From SABI01 sp964453215 (GTDB lineage Bacteria; Spirochaetota; Spirochaetia; Sphaerochaetales; Sphaerochaetaceae): a stretch of 49,568 nt of DNA. The notes beneath the pieces are model-generated. The model was not told the origin of the DNA. It saw nothing but the letters and a program-made list of their open reading frames with translations, and did no database searches. This document shows positions 33,050 to 41,827 of this stretch, piece after piece. A program made the position numbers and the translations under genes. Every line of letters starts with the position of its first letter. Within the stretch, counting starts at the first letter, position 1. The stretch covers positions 1 through 49,568 of the forward strand of contig CAYVRR010000010.1 in the NCBI GenBank assembly GCA_964453215.1, read 5' to 3'.

Positions 33050-35557
33050 ATGCAACATAAAGAAATCAATTCAAGATTCTCACCTACAAAAGAAGCTATA
33101 GCTACTGGGTTTGCAGAACACTTAAAATATTCCTTAGATGCAGATGAATTTCACAACACTGATGAAAACCGCTATACCGCATTAGCATACGCAATACGAG
33201 ATAGAATTATCCATCAATGGCACCATTCAAGGGATGCTCAAAGAAAAGCTGGAGCAAAAAGGGTCTACTATCTCTCCCTAGAGTTCCTCATGGGTCGAGC
33301 AATGACTAATAATATTATTAACTTAGAGCTAGAACATGAGGTGAAAGAGGCTATGTCCTCTTTGGGGTATGATTATGAAGAGATTGCTGATATAGAACCT
33401 GATGCTGGATTAGGAAATGGGGGCCTTGGAAGACTTGCTGCCTGTTTCTTAGATTCTCTTGCAACTTTAGATATCCCCTCCTATGGATATGGGATTCGGT
33501 ATAACTATGGAATTTTCAAGCAACTCATTCGAAATGGGTGGCAATCAGAGCAACCAGATAACTGGTTAAAATATGGAAATCCTTGGGAGATTGTGAGAGA
33601 AGATATTGTATTCACTGTCAAATTTGGAGGTTCTGTTAAAGTTATTAGAGAGGGTGGTAAAGATCAATACAAATGGGTAAGTGACAATCAAGTTCAAGGT
33701 GTCGCCTATGATATGCCCATTGTTGGGTATGGTGGTCGCACGATCAACACACTTCGCCTATGGAGTGCAAAAGCAACTGATGAATTTAATTTCCAAGAAT
33801 TTAATGAAGGGGATTACGTTGAAGCTGTAAAGTCAAAAACTATGGCTGAGAACCTCTCTCAAGTTCTCTATCCAAATGATACAGGGTATATGGGGAAAGA
33901 ACTTCGCCTCAAACAACAATACTTCTTTGTTGCCTGCTCTTTAGCTGACATCATTAGACGGTTTAAACGACAAAACACATCGTACAAGCGACTTCCTGAG
34001 TTTGCAGCAATTCAACTAAATGATACACACCCCTCCCTCGCAATTCCTGAGCTTATGAGAATTCTTGTTGATAATGAAAAACTTGATTGGGAAGAAGCTT
34101 GGGATATCACAGTTAACACCTTAGGATATACAAACCACACACTCTTACCTGAAGCATTAGAAAAATGGTCTTTGAAGATGTTACAATCAACACTTCCTCG
34201 CCACATGCAAATCATCTTTGAGATAAACCATCGCTTCTTGCAACAGGCAGTCTCTTTTTTCCCTTTCCAACCTGAAGCGTTGAGAAAAATGAGCATTATA
34301 GAGGAAGGGGCAGAGAAAAATGTACGTATGGCTAACCTCTCTATTGTTGGAACACACTCAACTAATGGAGTAGCAGCACTCCACTCTAGGCTCCTAAAAG
34401 AGAGGATGTTTCCTGAATTCTCAATTGTATTCCCAGAACGTTTTAATAATAAAACAAATGGTATTACCCAACGAAGATGGCTTTTAGATTCAAACCCACT
34501 TCTTGCAGCAAAGATAAGTGAAGCAATTGGAGATGGGTGGATTACTGATTTTAGTACAATTAGCAATCTTGCCCCGTTTGCCGATGATAGCAATTTTAGA
34601 GGAGACTTCCTCAATATAAAACATCAAGCAAAAGTTCATGCAGTAGATTTCTTAAAAAAAGATTGCAATATGATTCTAAACCCCAATATGATGTTTGATG
34701 TTCAAGTAAAAAGAATACATGAATATAAACGACAATTACTTAATGCTCTTCACATCATTATGCTCTATGGGGAGATTAAAGAGGGGAAAATAGAATCATT
34801 CCCCCCAACATCATTTATCTTTGGGGGGAAAGCAGCTCCAGGATATGTTAATGCTAAATTAATCATTAAACTCATTGGAGCAATTGCTAAAGTAGTAAAC
34901 AATGACTCTTCAGTAAACAAACTGATGAATGTGCATTTTCTCCCCAATTATCGTGTTACGATGGCTGAAGCCCTTATTCCAGCAACCGATCTTTCACAGC
35001 AAATATCTACAGCAGGATTTGAAGCTTCAGGTACTGGAAACATGAAATTCATGTGTAACGGAGCCCTCACAATTGGGACAATGGATGGGGCGAATGTTGA
35101 GATGGCCCAAGAGGTAGGAAAAGAGAATATGTTTATCTTTGGCCACGATGCCGATGAGATTGAAGATCTTAAGTACTCATATGACCCCTACTACTGGATA
35201 CAAAAAGATCCAGAAATTAAAAAAAGTATGGATCTATTACTCTCTGACTACTTTAACGTGATGGAACCTGGTATCTTTGAACCCCTACGAAGGGCTCTTC
35301 TTGATGAAGGGGATCGCTATTTCCACTTTGCTGATCTAAGGGATTATAAAGAAGCCCATAAAAAGGCAACTACAATGTATGCAACAGATAAAGATGAGTG
35401 GGCAAGAAAAGCTATATTAAATATTGCTCATTCAGGTAAATTCAGTAGTGATAGAACAATTCTTGAATACAATAATGATATCTGGAAAGTGAAACAACAT
35501 CCTATAGATAGGGATGAAACTGCAACATCTACGATGAAAAGTGCACGAAAAAGGTAA
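33050..35557 (+). CDS. glgP: Glycogen/alpha-glucan phosphorylase
   Basis: 835 residues, typical for GT35 phosphorylases. PDAGLGNGGLGRLAACFLDS at about 117-136 and the pyridoxal-phosphate site EASGTGNMKF (658-667, Lys666) are intact, with NGALTIGTMDGANVE following. It releases glucose-1-phosphate from the non-reducing ends of glycogen or maltodextrin with inorganic phosphate. AGGAGG lies 6 nt before the ATG. It appears monocistronic, with no other glycogen genes nearby, and is divergent from the tRNA-Thr cluster. Confidence 0.97.
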   Translation: MQHKEINSRFSPTKEAIATGFAEHLKYSLDADEFHNTDENRYTALAYAIRDRIIHQWHHSRDAQRKAGAKRVYYLSLEFLMGRAMTNNIINLELEHEVKEAMSSLGYDYEEIADIEPDAGLGNGGLGRLAACFLDSLATLDIPSYGYGIRYNYGIFKQLIRNGWQSEQPDNWLKYGNPWEIVREDIVFTVKFGGSVKVIREGGKDQYKWVSDNQVQGVAYDMPIVGYGGRTINTLRLWSAKATDEFNFQEFNEGDYVEAVKSKTMAENLSQVLYPNDTGYMGKELRLKQQYFFVACSLADIIRRFKRQNTSYKRLPEFAAIQLNDTHPSLAIPELMRILVDNEKLDWEEAWDITVNTLGYTNHTLLPEALEKWSLKMLQSTLPRHMQIIFEINHRFLQQAVSFFPFQPEALRKMSIIEEGAEKNVRMANLSIVGTHSTNGVAALHSRLLKERMFPEFSIVFPERFNNKTNGITQRRWLLDSNPLLAAKISEAIGDGWITDFSTISNLAPFADDSNFRGDFLNIKHQAKVHAVDFLKKDCNMILNPNMMFDVQVKRIHEYKRQLLNALHIIMLYGEIKEGKIESFPPTSFIFGGKAAPGYVNAKLIIKLIGAIAKVVNNDSSVNKLMNVHFLPNYRVTMAEALIPATDLSQQISTAGFEASGTGNMKFMCNGALTIGTMDGANVEMAQEVGKENMFIFGHDADEIEDLKYSYDPYYWIQKDPEIKKSMDLLLSDYFNVMEPGIFEPLRRALLDEGDRYFHFADLRDYKEAHKKATTMYATDKDEWARKAILNIAHSGKFSSDRTILEYNNDIWKVKQHPIDRDETATSTMKSARKR

Positions 35558-35578
35558 TTGAGCTAATCACAAGTTGTG

Positions 35579-35598
35579 GGGCTGAGGAAACTCAGCCC
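35579..35598. terminator. Hairpin terminator between glgP and the DUF554 gene
   Basis: Perfect 8-bp stem GGGCTGAG / CTCAGCCC with a GAAA tetraloop in the 51-bp gap between convergent genes. The downstream tails (TCCCTTGTAT on plus) are only weakly U-rich, so it may serve both genes with moderate strength. Confidence 0.6.
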
Positions 35599-35608
35599 TC
35601 CCTTGTAT

Positions 35609-36358
35609 CTAGGCTAAAAATGGGAGGGTGGAGACAATAATTGCCCCTAAATTTGCAAAAATTGGGGCAAGAATGAGAGATGGGAGGAAATTCCCTGTTT
35701 TAAACTGTTTTAGCCCAATGAGATTAAACGCGATCATAATAAGAAGGATTCCACCAGAAGCAGATAATTCATTCAAACCACCCTCTTGTAAGAGGGGGGA
35801 GATAGAGGCCCCCATGATGGTGAAAAATCCTTGGTATACCAACACAGAGATGCTAGATGCGAGAACTCCAGGACCATATGCTGCTGCAAAGATAATTGCC
35901 ATCGACCCGTCCATGACAGATTTTATAAAAATAAGATTATAATCTCCAACTGTTCCCGCTGATATCGAACCAACTATAGCCATAGCACCAGAGCAGAACA
36001 ATACTGAGGAGTTTAGAAAACCTACTGCAAATAAGCTTGTATGTTCATCATCCTCTTTGCCCCCTTTTCTACGGGACAATTTTTCAATCCAAGAACCCAT
36101 TTTCAAGATCCCTTTTTCAATACCGAGCACGTATCCAATAAGACCACCGAGTACCATTGAAAAAAGGAGGACAAGAAAACTTCCTGTTTCAAGAGCCATC
36201 TTCACCCCAATAACGAGGGTGACAAGCCCAGCTGAAGCAAATACGACTTCTTTAAATTGCTCACTTAACCTTTTTCCGATAAGTAAACCCAATATGCCGC
36301 CAATAAGTATGGCAATACCATTAATATATGTAGCAATCATAGCGATGAGTATAAACAT
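35609..36358 (-). CDS. DUF554 family membrane protein
   Basis: 249 residues, mostly hydrophobic with about six or seven helices. The N-terminal INGIAILIGGILGLLIGKRL and the internal FCSGAMAIVGSI pattern fit the DUF554 (YdfK-like) family of putative transporters of unknown substrate. A second in-frame ATG at 36340 would give the MIATYINGIAI start more usual for the family; neither ATG has a clear ribosome-binding site. Divergent from the nucleotidyltransferase gene with overlapping promoter regions. Confidence 0.85.
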   Translation of the reverse strand: MFILIAMIATYINGIAILIGGILGLLIGKRLSEQFKEVVFASAGLVTLVIGVKMALETGSFLVLLFSMVLGGLIGYVLGIEKGILKMGSWIEKLSRRKGGKEDDEHTSLFAVGFLNSSVLFCSGAMAIVGSISAGTVGDYNLIFIKSVMDGSMAIIFAAAYGPGVLASSISVLVYQGFFTIMGASISPLLQEGGLNELSASGGILLIMIAFNLIGLKQFKTGNFLPSLILAPIFANLGAIIVSTLPFLA

Positions 36359-36370
36359 AATGGCAATGCT

Positions 36371-36398
36371 TTGACAATTGTGTTACCCTTTTTATTAT
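36371..36398 (+). promoter_or_regulatory. Sigma70-type promoter of the MobA/MocA-like gene
   Basis: TTGACA (36371-36376), 16-bp spacer, TATTAT (36393-36398). The start would lie about 10 nt before the ATG at 36416, leaving a leader that is little more than the AAGGA ribosome-binding site. Confidence 0.7.
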
Positions 36399-36415
36399 TA
36401 TATAAGGATATGATT

Positions 36416-37003
36416 ATGGAAGTATTACTACTGGCAGCTGGAGAAGCTACAAGAATGGGAGAGAACAAACTCTCACTTTTGTATAAAGAGAAACCTATTA
36501 TCATCCACTCACTCACCGCAGCCCTTGAGTCTGCAAGCAGGGTAGTACTTGTCACAGGGTGTTATGAAAAAGAGATTATCTCTATCTTAAAAGAGTGGAA
36601 ACTCATCAATCATCCCTCTCTCCAAATTGTTCACAACCCCAATTACAACATGGGCCAATTTAGTTCAACTCTCCTAGGGTTAGAGAAGATAAGTCCAGCG
36701 AGTTCTTGTGCAATTGCTCTAAGTGATGCACCCCTGATTACACCACTTCATTATCATATCTTAGAAGAACACTTACTTCACTATGATGGGGTGAGAGTCT
36801 TTTACCAATCAACTCCAGGTCATCCTATGCTTATAGATAGTAAGTTAGTGAAGGTAGCCCAACAAGAAGATGTGTTTGGTTCGATGAGAGAATTTCTTCA
36901 AGATAAAAATATTCACAACATACAAAGCAGTGACCCAAGGTGGGTCACTGATGTTGACACTCATCAAGCATATGAAGAGCTATTGTGTTTTAGAGAAGAT
37001 TAA
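36416..37003 (+). CDS. MobA/MocA-like nucleotidyltransferase
   Basis: 195 residues from the ATG at 36416, which has AAGGA 7 nt upstream; the frame is open further to 36371 but those codons overlap the promoter. N-terminal LLLAAGEATRMGENKL is the nucleotide-binding signature of MobA-like NTP transferases, with ALSDAPLI as the metal-binding Asp motif, PGHPML and DVDTHQAYEEL as in MocA. MocA makes molybdopterin cytosine dinucleotide, but no molybdenum-enzyme gene is in view, so the substrate is open. Its last 24 bp overlap the 3' end of clpB on the other strand. Confidence 0.82.
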   Translation: MEVLLLAAGEATRMGENKLSLLYKEKPIIIHSLTAALESASRVVLVTGCYEKEIISILKEWKLINHPSLQIVHNPNYNMGQFSSTLLGLEKISPASSCAIALSDAPLITPLHYHILEEHLLHYDGVRVFYQSTPGHPMLIDSKLVKVAQQEDVFGSMREFLQDKNIHNIQSSDPRWVTDVDTHQAYEELLCFRED

Positions 37004-39556
37004 TTGATCATCTTGAACACTTACATAGAGATGATCTTCTGGACCAAATTCCCCACTAAGTAATTTCTTTGCAACCTCATTCTCTATTTTATTTTGAATA
37101 ACTCTTTTTAATGGACGAGCACCAAATGATGGAGTATACCCCTCATCACTAATTAGGGTAAGAACGTCATCACTATAGTGAAGGGTAATATTTTTTTGTG
37201 CCAGGCGCTTAGAAAGGAGATTAAGTTGTAGGGCAACAATACTTCTAAGATGAGTTTTATCAAGGTGGTGGAATATGATGATATCATCAATTCTGTTAAT
37301 AAACTCAGGTCTGAAGGAGCTTTTTATTACCCTTTCAACATCTATTCGATCTTCTTCAAAAGTATCTCTCCCTTTCAAATACTCACTACCAAGGTTACTT
37401 GTCATGATTATGACAGAGTGGGTAAAGTCTACAATCCTTCCTTGTCCATCGGTTAAGCGTCCATCATCTAAAACTTGTAAGAGGATATTAAAAACATCGG
37501 GATGTGCTTTTTCAATTTCATCAAAAAGGATAACCGAATAAGGTCTTCTCCTCACAACTTCTGTAAGCTGTCCCCCCTGATCATATCCAACATACCCAGG
37601 AGGAGCTCCGATGAGTCTACTTACTGAGTATTTTTCCATATATTCACTCATATCTATTCGAGTAAGGGCTTTTACATCATCAAAGAGAAAAGAGGCAAGC
37701 ACCTTAGCAAGTTCTGTTTTACCAACTCCTGTTGGCCCTGCAAACAAGAATGAACCAAGGGGTCTCATCTCATCCCCTATTCCAGCTCTATTTCTCCGTA
37801 TTGCATTACTTACAGCAGTAATTGCGTAGTGTTGTCCAATAACTTGTTGTTGGAGAATTGACTCTAAATTGAGGTATTTATCGATCTCAGATTGAAGCAT
37901 CTTTGTTACTGGAATTCCTGTCCATGAAGAAACAATTGATGCAATATCATCATCGGTGACCTCTTCTCTCAACAAGTGATTACCAGATTGAACTTTAGCA
38001 AGGGATTCACTCATAGTTTCAATCTCTCTTTTTAGAGATGGAATGATTCCATGACGAAGTTCAGCTGCTCGGGCGAGGTTGCCACTTCTTTCACTCATAA
38101 CTTCTTCTTGTTTGAGTTGCTCAAGTTTCGCTTTATTCTCTCTTATGGCAGTTATTGCTGCTTTTTCATTTTGCCATTGGAGTTGCAATGCATCCCGAGT
38201 TGTTCTAATTTCACTTAGTTCATCTTTTATCTTCTGTCTTCTTTTCTTTGATGCTTCATCTGTTTCTCTCGAAAGAGCTTGCTCTTCGATGGTGAGTTGT
38301 AAGATTCTTCTCTCCACTTGATCTATCTCAAAAGGGTGACTCTCTATTTCCATCTTTAGTTGACTCGCAGCTTCATCTACGAGGTCGATGGCTTTGTCAG
38401 GAAGGAATCTACTTGTAATATAGCGATCTGATAATGTAGATGCTGCAACAATTGCTTCATCTGTAATTCTCACCCCATGGTGAACTTCATAGCGCTCTTT
38501 TAGTCCCCTCAGTATTGCAATGGTATCCTCTACTGTGGGCTCTTTTGTATATACTGGTTGAAACCTTCTTTCCAGTGCTTTATCTGTTTCAATGTACTTC
38601 CTATACTCATCTAATGTGGTAGCTCCAATTGCTCTGAGCTCTCCCCGTGCGAGTGCTGGTTTTAATAAGTTAGAGGCATCAGTAGATCCTTCTGCAGCAC
38701 CAGCTCCAACTAGAGTATGAAGCTCGTCAATGAAAAGAATTATTTCACCATTGGAAGCTGTCACTTCTGATATCACAGCTTTTAAGCGCTCTTCAAATTC
38801 TCCTCTGAACTTTGCCCCAGCAATAAGGGCTCCTAAGTCGAGGCTAAGAAGTCTTTTTGAGACAAGCGAATCTGGTACATCTTTAGAGGCTATACGCTGA
38901 GCAAGTCCTTCAACGATTGCTGTTTTACCAACACCAGGCTCTCCAATAAGGACTGGGTTATTTTTTGTTCTTCTGGAAAGCACTTGCATGACTCGTCTAA
39001 TTTCTTCATCTCGTCCAATAACAGGGTCTAATTTCTGCCCTTTAGCAAGAACAGTCATATCCTTACAATACTTCTCTAATGCTTGGTATCGTGCCTCTGG
39101 GTTCTCATCAGTGACTCGATTATTTCCCCTCACTGACTGTAAAGCTCCAAGTATGCTATCCCTTTTTACGTTGTACTTCTTTAAGAGTTTTCCTATGGTA
39201 GTGGGGGAGTCAACCATTGCAAGAAGGAGGTGCTCAGCACTCAAAAACTCATCTTGAAAGATTTCCCTCTCTTTATCAGAGGCAATAAAGAGTTCATTTA
39301 ATGCGTATGACACAGACCCTCTTGATCCTCCATATGTTTTGGGGAGTTTTTCAATGAGAGCTCTTGCTTCTTGTAAGACGACCTCTTTATCTATAGAAAG
39401 AGCATCAAAAAGGGGAGGAACCACTCCCTCTTTTTGACTTAATAACGCCACAAAAAGGTGTTCTACCTCAATTGTTGGGTTTCCATGTTTTTTAGCAATC
39501 CCATCAGCTGCAGAGATTGCTTCTTTGAGTTTAATAGTCATATTCTCAATATTCAT
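36980..39556 (-). CDS. clpB: ATP-dependent chaperone ClpB
   Basis: 858 residues. N-domain (about 1-150), first AAA+ module with GEPGVGKTA and FIDELHTLVGAG, a coiled-coil middle domain (about 405-525) that marks ClpB rather than ClpA/C, and a second AAA+ module with GPTGVGKTELAK and ILFDEIEKAHPDV. No ClpP-binding tripeptide loop is evident. It rescues aggregated proteins with DnaK. Promoter at 39589-39617. The C-terminus overlaps the neighbouring MobA-like gene by 24 bp on the opposite strand. Confidence 0.97.
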   Translation of the reverse strand: MNIENMTIKLKEAISAADGIAKKHGNPTIEVEHLFVALLSQKEGVVPPLFDALSIDKEVVLQEARALIEKLPKTYGGSRGSVSYALNELFIASDKEREIFQDEFLSAEHLLLAMVDSPTTIGKLLKKYNVKRDSILGALQSVRGNNRVTDENPEARYQALEKYCKDMTVLAKGQKLDPVIGRDEEIRRVMQVLSRRTKNNPVLIGEPGVGKTAIVEGLAQRIASKDVPDSLVSKRLLSLDLGALIAGAKFRGEFEERLKAVISEVTASNGEIILFIDELHTLVGAGAAEGSTDASNLLKPALARGELRAIGATTLDEYRKYIETDKALERRFQPVYTKEPTVEDTIAILRGLKERYEVHHGVRITDEAIVAASTLSDRYITSRFLPDKAIDLVDEAASQLKMEIESHPFEIDQVERRILQLTIEEQALSRETDEASKKRRQKIKDELSEIRTTRDALQLQWQNEKAAITAIRENKAKLEQLKQEEVMSERSGNLARAAELRHGIIPSLKREIETMSESLAKVQSGNHLLREEVTDDDIASIVSSWTGIPVTKMLQSEIDKYLNLESILQQQVIGQHYAITAVSNAIRRNRAGIGDEMRPLGSFLFAGPTGVGKTELAKVLASFLFDDVKALTRIDMSEYMEKYSVSRLIGAPPGYVGYDQGGQLTEVVRRRPYSVILFDEIEKAHPDVFNILLQVLDDGRLTDGQGRIVDFTHSVIIMTSNLGSEYLKGRDTFEEDRIDVERVIKSSFRPEFINRIDDIIIFHHLDKTHLRSIVALQLNLLSKRLAQKNITLHYSDDVLTLISDEGYTPSFGARPLKRVIQNKIENEVAKKLLSGEFGPEDHLYVSVQDDQLIFSKTQ

Positions 39557-39588
39557 TTCTTTTTACATCCTACCTACGTACCATCTAT

Positions 39589-39617
39589 AATATAATCATG
39601 GGGCTAGATAAGGGCAA
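39589..39617 (-). promoter_or_regulatory. Promoter of clpB
   Basis: Minus strand TTGCCC (39612-39617), 17-bp spacer, TATATT (39589-39594). The spacer contains CCCCATGAT, which resembles the -10 of sigma32-type heat-shock promoters, but no matching CTTGAA box is found at the right distance. No CIRCE element was seen. Confidence 0.55.
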
Positions 39618-39626
39618 ATCGATTAA

Positions 39627-40247
39627 TTAAGAGACGATGAAATGGTGAGAATCTACAAGGCGTAATGATTCTAGATAGTTGGCAATGAGTTGCTTTGATC
39701 CTTTAATGTCAAAACTATCTAAAAATGCTAGTTGAAAACAAAAAGATTCTAAGAGAATAACGAGGTGTTGTGTAATTCTTGAGATATCACATTCAACGAT
39801 CTCTTTATGTACAATTCCAATTCTTAATAGACGTTTAAATAATATGTGTAGCTTAACAGTTCGTCTTAAAATAATGTCTGAAAAGTCAGTGCCCTCTTTT
39901 TTAAGTTGAAGCATAACATCCATTAATGAGGTGAGTTCCCCTCTATGTTTTTTAGCGATATCAATAATATCATTACAGATGTTTTGAATTCGTAATAGAA
40001 TTGGATCTTCTGTATTCCATGCATAATCAGCATATTTAGTAAACATTTTCCCTGTTACTAATTTAACAGCGTAATAATAGATTTGTTCTTTGTCTTTAAA
40101 ATATTGGTAAATTGTAGGACGAGAAATCCCACACTCACTAGCAATGAGGGTAAGGTTAGAATCTTTATATCCTTCACGAGCAAAAATTTTGAGTGCTGTT
40201 TTTAAAATCTTCTCTTTTCTTTCTTCATGGTTAATTCTTTTAGGCAT
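39627..40247 (-). CDS. TetR/AcrR family transcriptional regulator
   Basis: 206 residues. N-terminal helix-turn-helix at about 8-55 (LKIFAREGYKDSNLTLIA and ISRPTIYQYFKDKEQIYYYAV) is typical TetR; the C-terminal two-thirds is the helical ligand/dimer domain and is not diagnostic. Divergent from the M20 peptidase gene across a 104-bp region with a 6-bp-arm dyad, so it most likely controls that gene and itself. Ligand unknown. Confidence 0.93.
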   Translation of the reverse strand: MPKRINHEERKEKILKTALKIFAREGYKDSNLTLIASECGISRPTIYQYFKDKEQIYYYAVKLVTGKMFTKYADYAWNTEDPILLRIQNICNDIIDIAKKHRGELTSLMDVMLQLKKEGTDFSDIILRRTVKLHILFKRLLRIGIVHKEIVECDISRITQHLVILLESFCFQLAFLDSFDIKGSKQLIANYLESLRLVDSHHFIVS

Positions 40248-40276
40248 GATGGGTATTCCTACTATCTAAGTTTTAT

Positions 40277-40305
40277 CTAATATATGTTACAATATACCAT
40301 GTAAA
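40277..40305 (-). promoter_or_regulatory. Promoter of the tetR-type gene
   Basis: Minus strand TTTACA (40300-40305), 17-bp spacer, TATTAG (40277-40282). It overlaps the plus-strand promoter at 40286-40313. Confidence 0.5.
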
Positions 40306-40313
40306 TGTATAAA
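40286..40313 (+). promoter_or_regulatory. Promoter of the M20 peptidase/TIM-like genes
   Basis: GTTACA (40286-40291), 16-bp spacer, TATAAA (40308-40313). The start would be near 40320, immediately before the dyad at 40323-40338. Confidence 0.5.
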
Positions 40314-40322
40314 TCGCCAAGG

Positions 40323-40338
40323 TAAGTTGCCTAACTTA
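40323..40338. promoter_or_regulatory. Candidate TetR operator
   Basis: Perfect inverted repeat TAAGTT-GCCT-AACTTA (6-bp arms, 4-bp centre) between the predicted start site and the AAGGGAG ribosome-binding site of the M20 gene. Position and symmetry fit a TetR-family repressor site that would block early elongation. Confidence 0.55.
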
Positions 40339-40351
40339 AAGGGAGTATATC

Positions 40352-41794
40352 TTGATATTAGGTATAATTATTTCATTTTTTGCTATTGTGTTGGTATTAT
40401 CTACTGTTGCCCTAATAAGAACCATCTACATAAGAAGAGGTGCACAACATCATAATTGTTCTCTATATCCCCCCTCCCCTTTGCCTCACGTAGAACAATC
40501 TGCTAAAAATCTTTCAAAGGCTATCACATATGAAACAGTCCAGGAGGGGGGGACTCGATTTGATGAGTTCCACGCTTTTCTAAAAGTGAGCTACCCAAAA
40601 GTTCACTCATCGCTTACACAACTTTATAGAGAGACTGACAATCTTGTGTTTCTCTATCGAGGAAAAGATCGATCCCTCCAACCAGGACTTATCACAGCTC
40701 ATCAAGATGTTGTTCCAGCAGATAATGAGGGGTGGGACCATCCCCCTTTCTCTGGCCATATAGAGGATGGATATATTTATGGAAGGGGTAGCTTTGATGA
40801 TAAGGGTTCACTCATTGCAATACTAGAAGCAGTTGAACAATTATTAGAGGAGGGGTTTGTTCCAAAGAGAGATTGGTATATTGCCCTTGGGTGTGACGAA
40901 GAGACTCGAGGGGAAAAAGGGGCAGCACTACTATCTAAAAAAATGAAAAAAGATGGAATTACCTTCAGTGTAGTTCTTGATGAGGGGGGTGCGGTAGTTG
41001 AAGGATTTTTTAAAGCAATAGAGCAGCCCATTGCTGCTGTTGGAGTGTGTGAAAAGGGAAATGCTCACCTAGAGATCTCATCAATAGTTGAAGGAGGTCA
41101 CTCCTCTACTCCCAAAAACCCAACTTCAGTTGGCGTTCTTGCTAAAGAGATTGCCTATATTGAACACCATCAATTAAAACCCACCTTAATTCCTCCCATT
41201 AAAGATATGCTTTTTAGTTTAGGAATACATGCTCCTTTCTCTTTCTCTTATATTTTACTAAATACGTGGCTTTTCAAGCCACTCATTTTCTCCATATTCA
41301 AAAAGAATACTACTATGAATGCCCTTATAAGAAGCACATGTGCCTCTACTATGATAAAAGGAAGTGACGCGAGTAATGTTATTAGCCCTAAAGCGAGCGC
41401 TGTTGTAAATATTCGTCTTTTGCCAGGAGATGATGTAAAAGAGGTAATAGAGTATTATAGAAAAAGAACAAAACAAAAGAATATCTCTTATAGAGTAATT
41501 CAACACAGTCCCTCTTCAAGAATAAGTAGTACTGACACCGCAAGTTTTCGCCACGTAGAAACTACAATCAAATCTATATTCCCTAAAACTATTGTCACCC
41601 CTTATGTGATGACAGGGGGCTCAGATGCCCTTCACTATGAAGAGGTCTCTCATTGTGTCTATCGGTTTACTCCAGCTCTCATGAACAATGAAGAGCTCAG
41701 TAGGATGCATAATACAAATGAGAGATTTTCAATAGAGAATCTCTCATCAGCTATCCGTTTTTATAAAACGTTTATCACTCAAGACTCTTTTTAA
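40352..41794 (+). CDS. M20 family metallopeptidase, membrane-anchored (PM20D1/CPS1-like)
   Basis: 480 residues from a TTG start that has GGGAG 6 nt upstream. One N-terminal transmembrane helix (about 3-25) would anchor it with the enzyme outside. Catalytic features: AHQDVV (His117, Asp119), YGRGSFDDKG (bridging Asp149), CDEETRG (Glu183/Glu184) and GGSDALHY near the C-terminus supplying the last metal ligand. The 480-residue length and GGSDALHY fit the CPS1/PM20D1 branch (di-zinc carboxypeptidase or N-acyl amino acid hydrolase) better than ArgE or DapE. Substrate unknown. Followed 33 bp later by the TIM-like gene, probably cotranscribed. Confidence 0.9.
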   Translation: MILGIIISFFAIVLVLSTVALIRTIYIRRGAQHHNCSLYPPSPLPHVEQSAKNLSKAITYETVQEGGTRFDEFHAFLKVSYPKVHSSLTQLYRETDNLVFLYRGKDRSLQPGLITAHQDVVPADNEGWDHPPFSGHIEDGYIYGRGSFDDKGSLIAILEAVEQLLEEGFVPKRDWYIALGCDEETRGEKGAALLSKKMKKDGITFSVVLDEGGAVVEGFFKAIEQPIAAVGVCEKGNAHLEISSIVEGGHSSTPKNPTSVGVLAKEIAYIEHHQLKPTLIPPIKDMLFSLGIHAPFSFSYILLNTWLFKPLIFSIFKKNTTMNALIRSTCASTMIKGSDASNVISPKASAVVNIRLLPGDDVKEVIEYYRKRTKQKNISYRVIQHSPSSRISSTDTASFRHVETTIKSIFPKTIVTPYVMTGGSDALHYEEVSHCVYRFTPALMNNEELSRMHNTNERFSIENLSSAIRFYKTFITQDSF

Positions 41795-41827
41795 GATACA
41801 CCTTTATGCTACAAAAGGAACAATATT

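Noticed and set aside
34012..34614. Long open frame antisense to the phosphorylase gene
   Set aside because: No ribosome-binding site or family match, and it lies wholly inside a clear glgP; it is a by-product of that gene's codon use.
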